A stretch of 64,000 nt of DNA from NCBI RefSeq assembly GCF_026262575.1, contig NZ_JAPKFL010000012.1:1-64000 (forward strand), in the 5' to 3' direction. Every line of letters begins with the position of its first letter. Within the stretch, counting starts at the first letter, position 1. Source of the stretch: Streptomyces marinisediminis. GTDB lineage: Bacteria > Actinomycetota > Actinomycetes > Streptomycetales > Streptomycetaceae. The notes beneath the pieces were generated by a model. It saw nothing but the letters and a program-made list of their open reading frames with translations, was not told the DNA's origin and did not search any database. Shown here one piece after another: positions 1 to 10,609 of the stretch. The position numbers and the translations under genes are program-made.

Positions 1-2
1 AG

Positions 3-44
3 GCCGAAGGCGCCTACACGGTCGACCCTTCCTCTCGGTACTGA
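3..44 (+). CDS. Possible 3' end of a truncated gene
   Basis: A frame entering from the left edge ends at a TGA here and would encode AEGAYTVDPSSRY. It is followed at once by a terminator-like hairpin, which fits the end of a rightward gene converging on the methyltransferase. The fragment is too short to identify, and another frame is also open, so this is weak. Confidence 0.3.
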   Translation, partial: AEGAYTVDPSSRY

Positions 45-57
45 GAAGCGTTTCCAG

Positions 58-90
58 GATTGCCCTGCTTCGCACCACGGCAGGGCAATC
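58..90. terminator. Bidirectional hairpin between convergent genes
   Basis: The 11-nt arms GATTGCCCTGC (58-68) and GCAGGGCAATC (80-90) are perfectly complementary around an 11-nt loop. The hairpin sits between the possible rightward gene end at 44 and the leftward methyltransferase stop at 108, so it could end transcription both ways. There is no long T-run. Confidence 0.6.
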
Positions 91-107
91 CCCTGGAATG
101 CTTTGCG

Positions 108-2420
108 TCAGGGTGAGAAGAGTGTCTCCTGCGACATCGCGAGACTTTGCTCGTGTTCTTCGGTGAGCTTACGACTCAACGAAACATAGGATGGGTCTTG
201 TTCGATCATTACGGACCGCATGCCGGCGCTCAGGGCAGCGCGCGCGGTAGTTCCCGAACCACCGAATGGATCAAGTACCAAAGACCCAGCAGGAAGGCCG
301 TCGAGAAGACGTTCCGGCAACGCTTGCGGGAACGGAGCAGTATGGCCATGACGGTTTTCGCCGCGAACCATCTTTACGATCGGGTGGATGCGAGCCACCT
401 TACGTGCGTTATCAAGCAATACTGAGTCTTCGCTACCGGGTCCAGGCTTCTGGAAAATGAGCACATGCTCCCAGCAATTGAAGGGGGACTGGTAGAAAGG
501 TGAAAAATTCTCGGCATTGAATCCGCGTTTGCCGTGAATTTCACCCTTGTCCCAGACGAGGTTTCCCCTCAGCTCGAATCCGACGCGTCGGAAGATGTCG
601 GCGGTCCAAGCCGACAGGCTGATACGCTTCTTACCCATGTCCGAAAACGTGACAATTCGCTCGTTGTCGAAAGTGTCGAAGATGTTGTAAGCATAGACGG
701 CTCCCGGCTTCAGGACACGGAAGACCTCGCGCGCGATGGCCTGCATGTCATGCAAGTAGCAGTAAAGATTCGGCCACTGGGAGTACTCGCGGGCATTGAA
801 ATAGGGAGGAGAGGTGATGGCTCGATCAAACGTAGCTTCCCCGATTCGCGCCAGAACATGCAACGAGTCGCCGGCAAGGATTTGCCACGGGTGGTCTTCT
901 AGGGAAAGCTGACTTTCCTGGCCTGGCTCTTTCGATACAGGTGCGGACTGAAAGCGCTGAAAAAGAGCACTGTTCCAGAAGGCCTCCTGTTCATTACTGG
1001 ACCCGATGTGGCGACGATAGTTCTGCTCGCGCCCCACGGCCGAAACTTCACTCAGGGCTTCCTTCGGGACTTCGTGGAAGGTGACGCTATCTCCGACCAT
1101 CGAGTAATGACGGACGCACATGTCCAGAATCTCCCCGTCGGATTCGAAGGGCAGGATGTCCTTCTGCCAGCGGCGCACGCTCTCTACGGGGATCTCGTTC
1201 GAAGGATGCTCGATGGCTTCTTGCGACAACAGCGCCTTGAAGGAATACCGCTTCCCGCGATTATAAATACTCCGCTCAGGACACAGTACGTTCGAGCATT
1301 CCCAGCTCTTCACGCCCAGAATCGGGTACGAATTTCCGGAAATATTAGAGCTTCGGCAAGCGGGACAAGGAATCGGCGTCTCGTCACGCTGGTTTTTTTG
1401 CATGAGTAGTACGAGTCTTTTTTGCTGCCCGTGAGGATCAGTGAGAACGAACTGATCGCGGTAGGTGTAACCTTCATTGGCAATCTCGAAGCCTGCCTTC
1501 TGTGCGTCCACGTAAGGGATGTGCCGCCTCGTCTCCTGCATCACCTCACGCCAACGGAAAAACCTATTCTGCAGCCTCGCCTCAATGAAGTGCTCGCCGT
1601 ACAGCACCAGGTCGCAGGCCAGTTGCCAGGCTTCCGCGATGGCTTCCGTGTCGATAATCACCGAAATGAAGCCATAGTTATTCAACTTGCCATACTCGGA
1701 AGAGAGCCAGTGGGTTAGCTTGCTCCGCAGATCGGTGTAGCCTGTGGACGCATATTCACTTCCCACGAAAGCCACTGTGAGCGCGTAATCCCGGTTGAAC
1801 AAGTCCGGTGACTGGTGCTGCAGGTCCTGGAGGTACTCACCCGAATAGGGCATACCGCCAGGTTGCTCCTGGAAGTGGCGATGTAGAATTTTCGGTTCCC
1901 ACAGTGACCACACAAGAGGTCCAGTGGCGGCGTTAAATACATCGTTCAGCACCTGGCGACCATGTGCTTTCCGAAGCTTTGAAGGATTTACGGCCTCACG
2001 TTGCAGGGCTTGTTTAGTCTGCCGGGGGTCGCATGGGTCCAATTCGTCCAAGCTGACAGGATAGGACGCATACCCGGGCCAATGCGCGGCGAGAATAGAC
2101 TCAAGGGACTCCTTGTTCATGGAGTCAACGGCCCAAGAAATTGATTTCTTGGTAGGGTAATTAAAAGTAACTCCGGCTCGGGCCGCAACAGAGTAAAGCG
2201 TTCCTAGTGCGAATTGGTTCAGTGAGAGTTTTTGGTTCAGGCGGCCGTAGAACTGTGACTCGACCTTCTCCATGTCGACGCGGTCCGGGGGGCCGATCTC
2301 CGAGATCAGTTCGCCAAGGGTCAGGCGAACAGTGGAGTCGAACGTCCCGTCAAGACCGGTCAACTCGGTAAGAAGGTCCTGGATGTCAGCAACCGAGTTA
2401 ACGGATGGCACGACGTTCAT
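108..2420 (-). CDS. DNA methyltransferase, beta-class N4/N6 type, with long N-terminal region and zinc ribbon
   Basis: A 770-residue protein. The ATG at 2420 is chosen because AGGAGG lies 7 nt upstream; the frame stays open further upstream, but that part is a shadow of the transposase remnant. The catalytic motif TSPPY lies at residues 536-540 and the SAM-binding motif DPFGGSGTT near 717-725. This order (motif IV before motif I) is that of beta-class amino-methyltransferases, and a Ser before PPY is typical of N4-cytosine enzymes. A zinc ribbon (CPAC near 352, a second CX4C pair near 375) precedes it. The first ~340 residues match nothing I recognise and may hold target recognition. Base composition and codons (many AAT, TAT, ATT) are clearly AT-richer than all neighbours, a sign of transfer. 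No nuclease is visible in the window; a partner could lie beyond the left edge. Confidence 0.85.
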   Translation of the reverse strand: MNVVPSVNSVADIQDLLTELTGLDGTFDSTVRLTLGELISEIGPPDRVDMEKVESQFYGRLNQKLSLNQFALGTLYSVAARAGVTFNYPTKKSISWAVDSMNKESLESILAAHWPGYASYPVSLDELDPCDPRQTKQALQREAVNPSKLRKAHGRQVLNDVFNAATGPLVWSLWEPKILHRHFQEQPGGMPYSGEYLQDLQHQSPDLFNRDYALTVAFVGSEYASTGYTDLRSKLTHWLSSEYGKLNNYGFISVIIDTEAIAEAWQLACDLVLYGEHFIEARLQNRFFRWREVMQETRRHIPYVDAQKAGFEIANEGYTYRDQFVLTDPHGQQKRLVLLMQKNQRDETPIPCPACRSSNISGNSYPILGVKSWECSNVLCPERSIYNRGKRYSFKALLSQEAIEHPSNEIPVESVRRWQKDILPFESDGEILDMCVRHYSMVGDSVTFHEVPKEALSEVSAVGREQNYRRHIGSSNEQEAFWNSALFQRFQSAPVSKEPGQESQLSLEDHPWQILAGDSLHVLARIGEATFDRAITSPPYFNAREYSQWPNLYCYLHDMQAIAREVFRVLKPGAVYAYNIFDTFDNERIVTFSDMGKKRISLSAWTADIFRRVGFELRGNLVWDKGEIHGKRGFNAENFSPFYQSPFNCWEHVLIFQKPGPGSEDSVLLDNARKVARIHPIVKMVRGENRHGHTAPFPQALPERLLDGLPAGSLVLDPFGGSGTTARAALSAGMRSVMIEQDPSYVSLSRKLTEEHEQSLAMSQETLFSP

Positions 2421-2512
2421 GGGAGGGCCTCCTGGTAGATCTGCGCCTTGGTGCGACGACGCGGCCACAGGCGATGGTAGCCGGAGGCGCAGACATCGAG
2501 CTGTTTCCAACC

Positions 2513-3220
2513 TCAGTTCGCGCAGGTCAGGTGGAGGGTGGGGGCGGCTTGTACGAGGTCGGTGTTGCGGTCGTCGGCGCATCGCGGTTCGCGCAGGAGG
2601 AGCCAGGTCTCGAGAGTGGCCGTGGCCTGTTCGGCGAACGCGCGGTCTCCACGTGCGAGCGGTTGGCAGCCTGCTGGTCCTGCGGGAAGCGTCTCCCGGC
2701 GGTTCCCGTAGGGCAGCCGTACGGTGCCGGGCGCTCCGGTAGCCCTTGTCGGCCACCAGTGGTCCACGCGGGCTCCGGCCAGGGCATCGGTGATGCCCTG
2801 GGGTCGTGCGGCCTTGATCTCGTGGATCGCCCCGGGCGGCGCGGGCGAGGCACACAGGAGCCTGCCGTGCCTCTTGTGTGCCCTGGGGTGGAAGGGCTGG
2901 TCGGCGGCGATCCGGTCGATCGGCAACAGCGTGGCGCCCAGGATTACGGACGTCTTGGGCGGAGACAGGCTCGACCGCCTGGGTGAGCATCGGGGCGGGG
3001 GCGCCAGGACATCGATGGGCTCGACGATGTAGCGGTAGGCCGTGGTGGTTGCGCACACCGAACCCGGCAGCGAACTGGGCGGAGGTGCGACCGTTGCGCA
3101 GGTGGGTCAGCGCCAGCAGTGCCTGTCATTGGGCGGGCAGACGGTGCCGACATGTGTCTTGGCCAGGACGGCGTGCCGCCAGCTCAATGCGAGGAAGCGC
3201 ACCGCCCAGGTACTCAACGG
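2513..3220 (-). pseudogene. IS5-family transposase remnant, frameshifted
   Basis: Pieces of one transposase are spread over different frames of the minus strand. An N-terminal piece beginning LSTWAVRFLA lies around 3110-3217. A second piece starts near 3058 and includes TTTAYRYIVE, LLPIDRIAADQPFHPRAHKR and a C-terminal part with GDRAFAEQATATLETW. These resemble the IS5-type order of an N-terminal helical domain followed by a DDE domain (LLPIDRIAAD and ADKGYxGARGTV blocks). The second block has decayed to TRATGAPGTV in one frame while ADKGYRSAR is seen in another, which marks an internal frameshift. No intact reading frame, terminal inverted repeats or target duplication could be made out. The remnant lies between the methyltransferase and tRNA-Arg. 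Confidence 0.75.
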
Positions 3221-3500
3221 CCTTGCTCGGCGAACAGGTTGGAAGACGCTCAGTGCCACGACGGACGCCAGGAAGCCGCCAGCCTCGGCCTCACCGAGCT
3301 GCTGGTGGAAGGGCAGGAGGACGGGTGGCGAACGGCATCGAATCGGTTCGCGAGCCCGACCTCCTCGCGTGAGGAAGTCAGGCTCGCACGTGTTCTGGGC
3401 TGGCGCTGAGCCGCGCTGACGTCCCTGGGGAGCCGTCCACGAGTAGCCCGCGGCCCACGGCCTACGGCCGCTCCGGGTGGCACGTGGCCGCACATACAGC

Positions 3501-3540
3501 AACGCCCCGCATCCAGCGTTCTGACTGGTGGCGGGGCGTT
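3501..3540 (-). terminator. Terminator downstream of tRNA-Arg
   Basis: Arms AACGCCCCGC (3501-3510) and GCGGGGCGTT (3531-3540) are perfectly complementary with a 20-nt loop. It begins 19 nt beyond the 3' end of the leftward tRNA gene, the expected place for its terminator. Between it and the transposase remnant (3221-3500) I see only a weak inverted repeat, GCGAGCC/GGCTCGC at 3350-3387, and no gene. Confidence 0.65.
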
Positions 3541-3558
3541 TCGGTACCTCGTACAAGG

Positions 3559-3630
3559 TACCCCCGGCAGGATTCGAACCTGCGCACACGGCTCCGGAGG
3601 CCGTTGCTCTATCCCCTGAGCTACGGGGGC
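3559..3630 (-). tRNA. tRNA-Arg (anticodon CCG)
   Basis: The minus strand folds as a complete 72-nt cloverleaf. The acceptor stem is GCCCCCG with CGGGGGT, the D stem GCTC/GAGC, the anticodon stem ACGGC/GCCGT with loop CTCCGGA (anticodon CCG), and the T stem CAGG/CCTG with loop TTCGAAT. The discriminator base is A; the next bases are CCT, so the CCA tail is not fully encoded. The gene starts 29 nt after the stop of the upstream LAL regulator on the same strand. Its 3' side faces the AT-rich methyltransferase and transposase remnant, so it is a likely attachment site for an integrated element. Confidence 0.95.
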
Positions 3631-3659
3631 GTGGCCGCGTTGCGGCGACGGGTGAAACC

Positions 3660-6600
3660 TTACCAGGTCGGGATGGGTGGTCCGGAACCCGTTTCGGGTG
3701 GGTGGGGGCGGGTGGCGTGGCGGCAGCCGGTGAGTTCGGTGCGGGAGCGGATGCCCAGCTTGCGGTAGATGCGGGTGAGGGAGGCCTCGACGGTCTTGAC
3801 GCTGAGGAAGAGGTGGGCGGCGACCTCCTGGTTGGTGGCGCCGGTGGTGACGAGGGCCGCGATGCGGGATTCGTGGTCGGTGAGGTGGGGGTCGGGGCCG
3901 TGCCCGGCCTGGGCGGTCCAGGAGCGGGCGGCGTGGCGGGTGAACAGGGCCAGGGCGTCGGCGACCGCGCGGCGGGCGGCGGCGTAGCGGCGGCGACGGC
4001 GTTCGATGCGGCCGCGTTCGAGGAGGGTCTGGCCGTGTTCCAGGGGCTGCCCGGACGCGGCGAAGCGGGACTCGGCGGCGTCCAGGAGGGCGAGGGCGGC
4101 GTCGGTGTCGCCGCGGGCGGCGTGGAGGGCGGCGTCGGCGCGGTCGAGCTGGGCGGTGACGGTGGTGGCGCCGTGGGCCGCGGCGGCAAGGGACGCGCGG
4201 GTCGCGTCGATCAGCTCTTCGGCGGCGCCGAGGGAGCCGAGCGCGGTGAGGGCGGCGGCGTGGTCGGCGTGCCAGCGCAGGACGTGGGGTGCGCGGACGC
4301 CGTGGGCGTCCTCCAGGTCGCGCAGGCGCTCCAGGGCCCGGACCGCGCCGCGCAGGTCCCCGGTGCGCAGGCGGGCCTGGCCGAGCGCGTGCAGGTGCCC
4401 GGTGAGGTGGCGGACGTCGCCTTCCTGCTCGCAGGCGAGGACGCCGCGTTCGGCGTGGGTGGCCGCGCGGGCGACGCTGCCCCCGGCCAGTTCGGCCACG
4501 GCGGCGGCGTACCAGGCGGGGGCGGGGCTGTGGGCGGCCCGCTCGGTGGCGCGCACGGCACGGTCGGCGAAGTCGAGCGCCTCGCGGCAGCGGCCGGCGC
4601 GGGCGGAGGTCTCGGCGAGGTGGCACAGCAGGGCGATGGCCTCCTCCCCTGAGCCGCGTTCGGCCAGGGCGAGCAGCGTCAGGCCCGCCTCGCGGGCTTC
4701 GGTCAGGCGGTCGGTGTGGAGGGCGAGGCGGGCGGCGAGGAAGCGGGGGCCGTGGTGCCGGTGGCCGGGCGGGAGCGCGGCGGGCAGCCGCAGGGCGGCG
4801 GTGAGGTGGGCGTGGTGGTCGCTGCGGCCGGCGAGGTGGGCGACGGTGGCCTTGCCGGTGAGGGCCATGGCCTCGGTGACGGCGTCGGCCGCCGAGCGTG
4901 CGTGCCGGACGGCGCGGTCGGCCTCGGCCTCGGCGCGCAGCAGGTGGCCGGCCCGCAGCGCGGCCCGGGACAGGCGCAGCCGCAGCGGCGCCAGGAGTTC
5001 CGGGGTGTCGGCGGCGTCGAGGAGCGCGGCGGCGAAGGTCTCGTCCCCGTCCGCCGGGGCGGGGCCGGCGAGGTCGAGCAGGGCGAGGCGCACGCGGACG
5101 CGGTCGCGGGGGCGGGCGTCGGCGGCCAGCACGGCGTCGGCGGCCCGGTGGGCGATGACGTGCAGTGAGGCGGCGGCCCCGGCCTCGGCGGCGGCGACCA
5201 GGCGGTCCAGCCGGTCGGTCTCGGCCGGGCTCGCGCCGGGTGGTGGGGCGGGCGACGGGACGGGCGGTGGCACGGGCGACCGGGCGGACGGCGGACGGCC
5301 GGGCGCCGGTGCGGGCGGGTGCGGGACGGGCGGCGCACCGCACGCGGACGGGCCGGGCGGCGTCTCCGCCGGGCACGGGACGGGCTCAGGCGCGCCAGGG
5401 CCGGGCCGACGGGGTCCGGACGCGGGCGTGGTCGGGGCGGCCCCGCACCCCGGGGCCGGGGCGGGGGGCGTGAGGTCGGCGGCCAGGAGGGAGAGGTCGG
5501 CGGCCGTGTGGAGGTCGCCCTTGGCGTGGGCCGTCGCGGCGGCGGTGGCCAGGGAGCGGGCGGTGTGCGCGTCGGGCCGTGCGGTGGCGAGCGCCTGGTG
5601 CCGCAGGCGTCCGGCGGAGTCGGGGGACGCGGCGGCGAGTGCCCGGTGCCACCGGGCGCGGTGGGGGGCCGGGGCGGCGGCGGACAGGACGGCGGCGACA
5701 CCGGGCGGGGTGAAGCGGAGGGGGCCGTCGGAGGTGGTGACGAGCCCGGTGGCGGCGGCCGCGCGGAGGTCGCGCTCGGCGTCCGGGCGCCCGGCGCGTA
5801 TCAGCAGGTCCACGGTGGGGCGGACGGCGAGCGCGGCGGCGAGCAGCGTCTCGCGGACGCCGTGGGGCAGGGCGGCCAGCCGGTCGGCGACGAGGGCGCG
5901 CGGGGTTTCGGTGAGCGGGGCGGGACGACCGGGTTGCGGCGGCCGGTCGGTGAGGCCCGCGGCGAGGGCGAGGGCGAGTCCTGGGTTGCCGCCGGAGTCG
6001 GCGTGGAGGCCGCTGACGAGGCGGAGCGGGAGGGCGTACGGGGCGAGCAGGTCCGCCAGCGCGTGGGTGTCGAGCGGGGGGAGCGGGACGCGGACGGCGT
6101 CCGGGGGCCATGGCGGGCCGTCGTCCGGTGCGCCCGGCCACCGCCCGGCGAGCACGGTGCGGACGGGGCGGCCGGTGCGGTGGTGCAGGGCGGTGACGAG
6201 CGCGGTGGCGCGGCCGGGGCACAGCCGGTGGGCGTCGTCGACGAGGAGGAGCACCGGGGCGTGGTCCCCGGGCGGTGGTGACGCGGGTGATGGGGACGCG
6301 TCGGTCCGGGGCAGGGCCGGGTCCTCCGCGGCGGCGCCGGCCGCACCGGGGCCGGCCACCGCGGACCCGGACGCGAGGGACCCGGACGCGGCGGACCCGG
6401 ACGCGAGGGACCCGGACGCGGCGGACCCGGCCGGGCCGCGCCCCGCCGAGCCGCCGTGGCCCGGGGGCAGTTGGGCGAGGAGGTCGGCCGGGGTGCACAG
6501 GGGCGGTGGGTGGCGCGCGGGGTCGGTGCCCGCGCAGTGCAGGGCGAGGTCGCCGCGGGCGCGGGCGGCGGCGAGCGCGGCGCGCAGGAGGGCGGAGGCG

Positions 6601-6686
6601 CCGATGCCGCGCGGGCCGGTGAGGACGACGTCGCGTCCGGAGTCGAGGTGGTCGAGGACGGCGCGCAGCACCCCGTCGCGCCCCAC
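3660..6686 (-). CDS. LuxR-family transcriptional regulator, large ATP-binding (LAL) type
   Basis: A 1008-residue protein with an N-terminal AAA-type ATPase region, a long alpha-helical TPR-like middle and a C-terminal LuxR helix-turn-helix at about 935-987 (NQEVAAHLFLSVKTVEASL). This layout is that of MalT/LAL regulators, which activate transcription after binding an effector and ATP. GTG at 6686 is the only possible start before an in-frame stop; no clear ribosome-binding site precedes it. Oddities: the P-loop reads GPRGIGAS (24-31), so Ala replaces the Walker A lysine, although the Walker B stretch LLLVDDAH is kept. A low-complexity stretch near residues 87-110 is built from 30-bp repeats (6360-6428), and a Pro/Ala-rich linker lies near 400-480. 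Target genes are unknown; the aminopeptidase gene lies immediately upstream on the same strand. Confidence 0.88.
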   Translation of the reverse strand: MGRDGVLRAVLDHLDSGRDVVLTGPRGIGASALLRAALAAARARGDLALHCAGTDPARHPPPLCTPADLLAQLPPGHGGSAGRGPAGSAASGSLASGSAASGSLASGSAVAGPGAAGAAAEDPALPRTDASPSPASPPPGDHAPVLLLVDDAHRLCPGRATALVTALHHRTGRPVRTVLAGRWPGAPDDGPPWPPDAVRVPLPPLDTHALADLLAPYALPLRLVSGLHADSGGNPGLALALAAGLTDRPPQPGRPAPLTETPRALVADRLAALPHGVRETLLAAALAVRPTVDLLIRAGRPDAERDLRAAAATGLVTTSDGPLRFTPPGVAAVLSAAAPAPHRARWHRALAAASPDSAGRLRHQALATARPDAHTARSLATAAATAHAKGDLHTAADLSLLAADLTPPAPAPGCGAAPTTPASGPRRPGPGAPEPVPCPAETPPGPSACGAPPVPHPPAPAPGRPPSARSPVPPPVPSPAPPPGASPAETDRLDRLVAAAEAGAAASLHVIAHRAADAVLAADARPRDRVRVRLALLDLAGPAPADGDETFAAALLDAADTPELLAPLRLRLSRAALRAGHLLRAEAEADRAVRHARSAADAVTEAMALTGKATVAHLAGRSDHHAHLTAALRLPAALPPGHRHHGPRFLAARLALHTDRLTEAREAGLTLLALAERGSGEEAIALLCHLAETSARAGRCREALDFADRAVRATERAAHSPAPAWYAAAVAELAGGSVARAATHAERGVLACEQEGDVRHLTGHLHALGQARLRTGDLRGAVRALERLRDLEDAHGVRAPHVLRWHADHAAALTALGSLGAAEELIDATRASLAAAAHGATTVTAQLDRADAALHAARGDTDAALALLDAAESRFAASGQPLEHGQTLLERGRIERRRRRYAAARRAVADALALFTRHAARSWTAQAGHGPDPHLTDHESRIAALVTTGATNQEVAAHLFLSVKTVEASLTRIYRKLGIRSRTELTGCRHATRPHPPETGSGPPIPTW
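6360..6428 (-). repeat. 30-bp tandem repeats inside the LAL gene
   Basis: About two and a third copies of a 30-bp unit (containing GACGCGAGGGACCCGGACGC) encode the alternating string GSAASGSLAS within the regulator's ATPase region. The copies are almost identical, so copy number may vary between strains. Confidence 0.7.
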
Positions 6687-6829
6687 GAGTGGCGGGGGCG
6701 CGGCGGGCGGTGGCGGCGCGGCGCGGTCGGCGATCGTTCCCCCTGCTCGGAAGCGGGCGTCGCGCCGACCCTAGCCAGGTGGCGAGGACATGCCAACGAC
6801 CGTGCCCCGGGTCGCCGCCGCCCTATCGC

Positions 6830-6882
6830 CGGTTCCTATGGGGCCGGCGGCGGGGCGGCGGCGGAAGCGGCGGGAGGAACCG
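6830..6882 (-). terminator. Possible terminator after the aminopeptidase gene
   Basis: Arms CGGTTCCT (6830-6837) and AGGAACCG (6875-6882) enclose a very GC-rich 37-nt loop, 15 nt beyond the aminopeptidase stop. The long loop makes this uncertain. Confidence 0.35.
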
Positions 6883-6896
6883 CTTCGTCCCGGGGG

Positions 6897-9826
<2,930 letters not shown>

Positions 9827-9836
9827 CACTGGGCCG

Positions 9837-10097
9837 GTGAGAAGCGAGGAGACGGTGTTCGTCGGCGGGCCGCTGGACGGGCGGGTGCTGGACGTGCTGG
9901 TCGGGCCGACGGGGCGGCCGCCGAAGTGGTACGAGGTGCCGGTGCCCGACGCGGGCGGCGGGCCCGCGGTGGTGCACGCCTACCGCCTGGAACCGGCGGC
10001 CACCGGACGGCTGGGCCTGCCGCGCGGCTGGCGGTACACCTACGTCCCGGAGGGACGGCCGCCCCGGGTGCGCCTGCCGTGGGGCGGGCCGCGCTGA
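9837..10097 (+). CDS. Small conserved hypothetical protein
   Basis: An 86-residue soluble protein starting at GTG, 10 nt after the TetR stop and so likely cotranscribed. It opens FVGGPLDGR and contains [14 protein letters not shown], a pattern I have seen in small uncharacterised actinobacterial proteins. No signal peptide, membrane segment or catalytic motif is visible. The function is unknown. Confidence 0.65.
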   Translation: MRSEETVFVGGPLDGRVLDVLVGPTGRPPKWYEVPVPDAGGGPAVVHAYRLEPAATGRLGLPRGWRYTYVPEGRPPRVRLPWGGPR

Positions 10098-10609
10098 CCC
10101 GGCCCGGAGCGGCCGCGGGCGGCGCGTCGGCGGCGCGCGAGCGCGGGGCGCTGGGCGCGGGGCGCGCACCACGGCGCACACGGCGCGGGGACGGTGGGCG
10201 AGCCGCCACCGCGCGGGCGCAGGCGGGGCCGCGCCCCGACCTGGTGGGCGGCCCGCCCCGGACGCTGGCGCTCGGCACCCGCCCCGCCCTGGACACTTCC
10301 GAACTGCCGTCGGCACTGCGGGGGGGGACGCGCCGTGCCGCGCCGGCCGCACCGCTCGGCGCGCCGGGCGCCTGCCGCGTCGGCGGCGGGGTCGCCCGGG
10401 GAGGGCGGGCGGCGTGCGGCCACGGCGGGCGTGGAAAGCCCGGCTCCACCGAGCCCGGCCCCCGGCCGCCCCGCGCCCTGGCATCATCGCTTCCCTGATC
10501 CCGGGCTCCCGAACGGGTGATTCCGCTGGGCCGAATCGCGGACATTCGTAGTGACAATATGACCGCTGCGCCGGTGCATCGCCTCTTGTGGGACGTGGGA
10601 GGTGATGCG
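10098..10609. other. Intergenic region before NlpC/P60 gene
   Basis: About 500 bp of GC-rich sequence without a convincing gene. The last ~110 bp are less GC-rich and probably hold the promoter: GTGACAATATGACC near 10550-10563 includes the hexamer GACAAT, a plausible -10. I looked for a c-di-AMP (ydaO) riboswitch, common before actinobacterial wall hydrolase genes, and did not find its conserved blocks. Confidence 0.45.

Noticed and set aside
2421..3056. Upstream extension of the methyltransferase frame by over 200 residues
   Set aside because: It reads through the transposase remnant, has an Arg/Pro-rich shadow composition, and a strong AGGAGG precedes the ATG at 2420.
3528..4652. Gly/Val-rich plus-strand frame starting in the tRNA region
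   Set aside because: Its start lies in the antisense of tRNA-Arg and the rest is antisense to the LAL gene.
10480..10609. c-di-AMP (ydaO) riboswitch before the NlpC/P60 gene
   Set aside because: The conserved helices and loop sequences of the class were not found.
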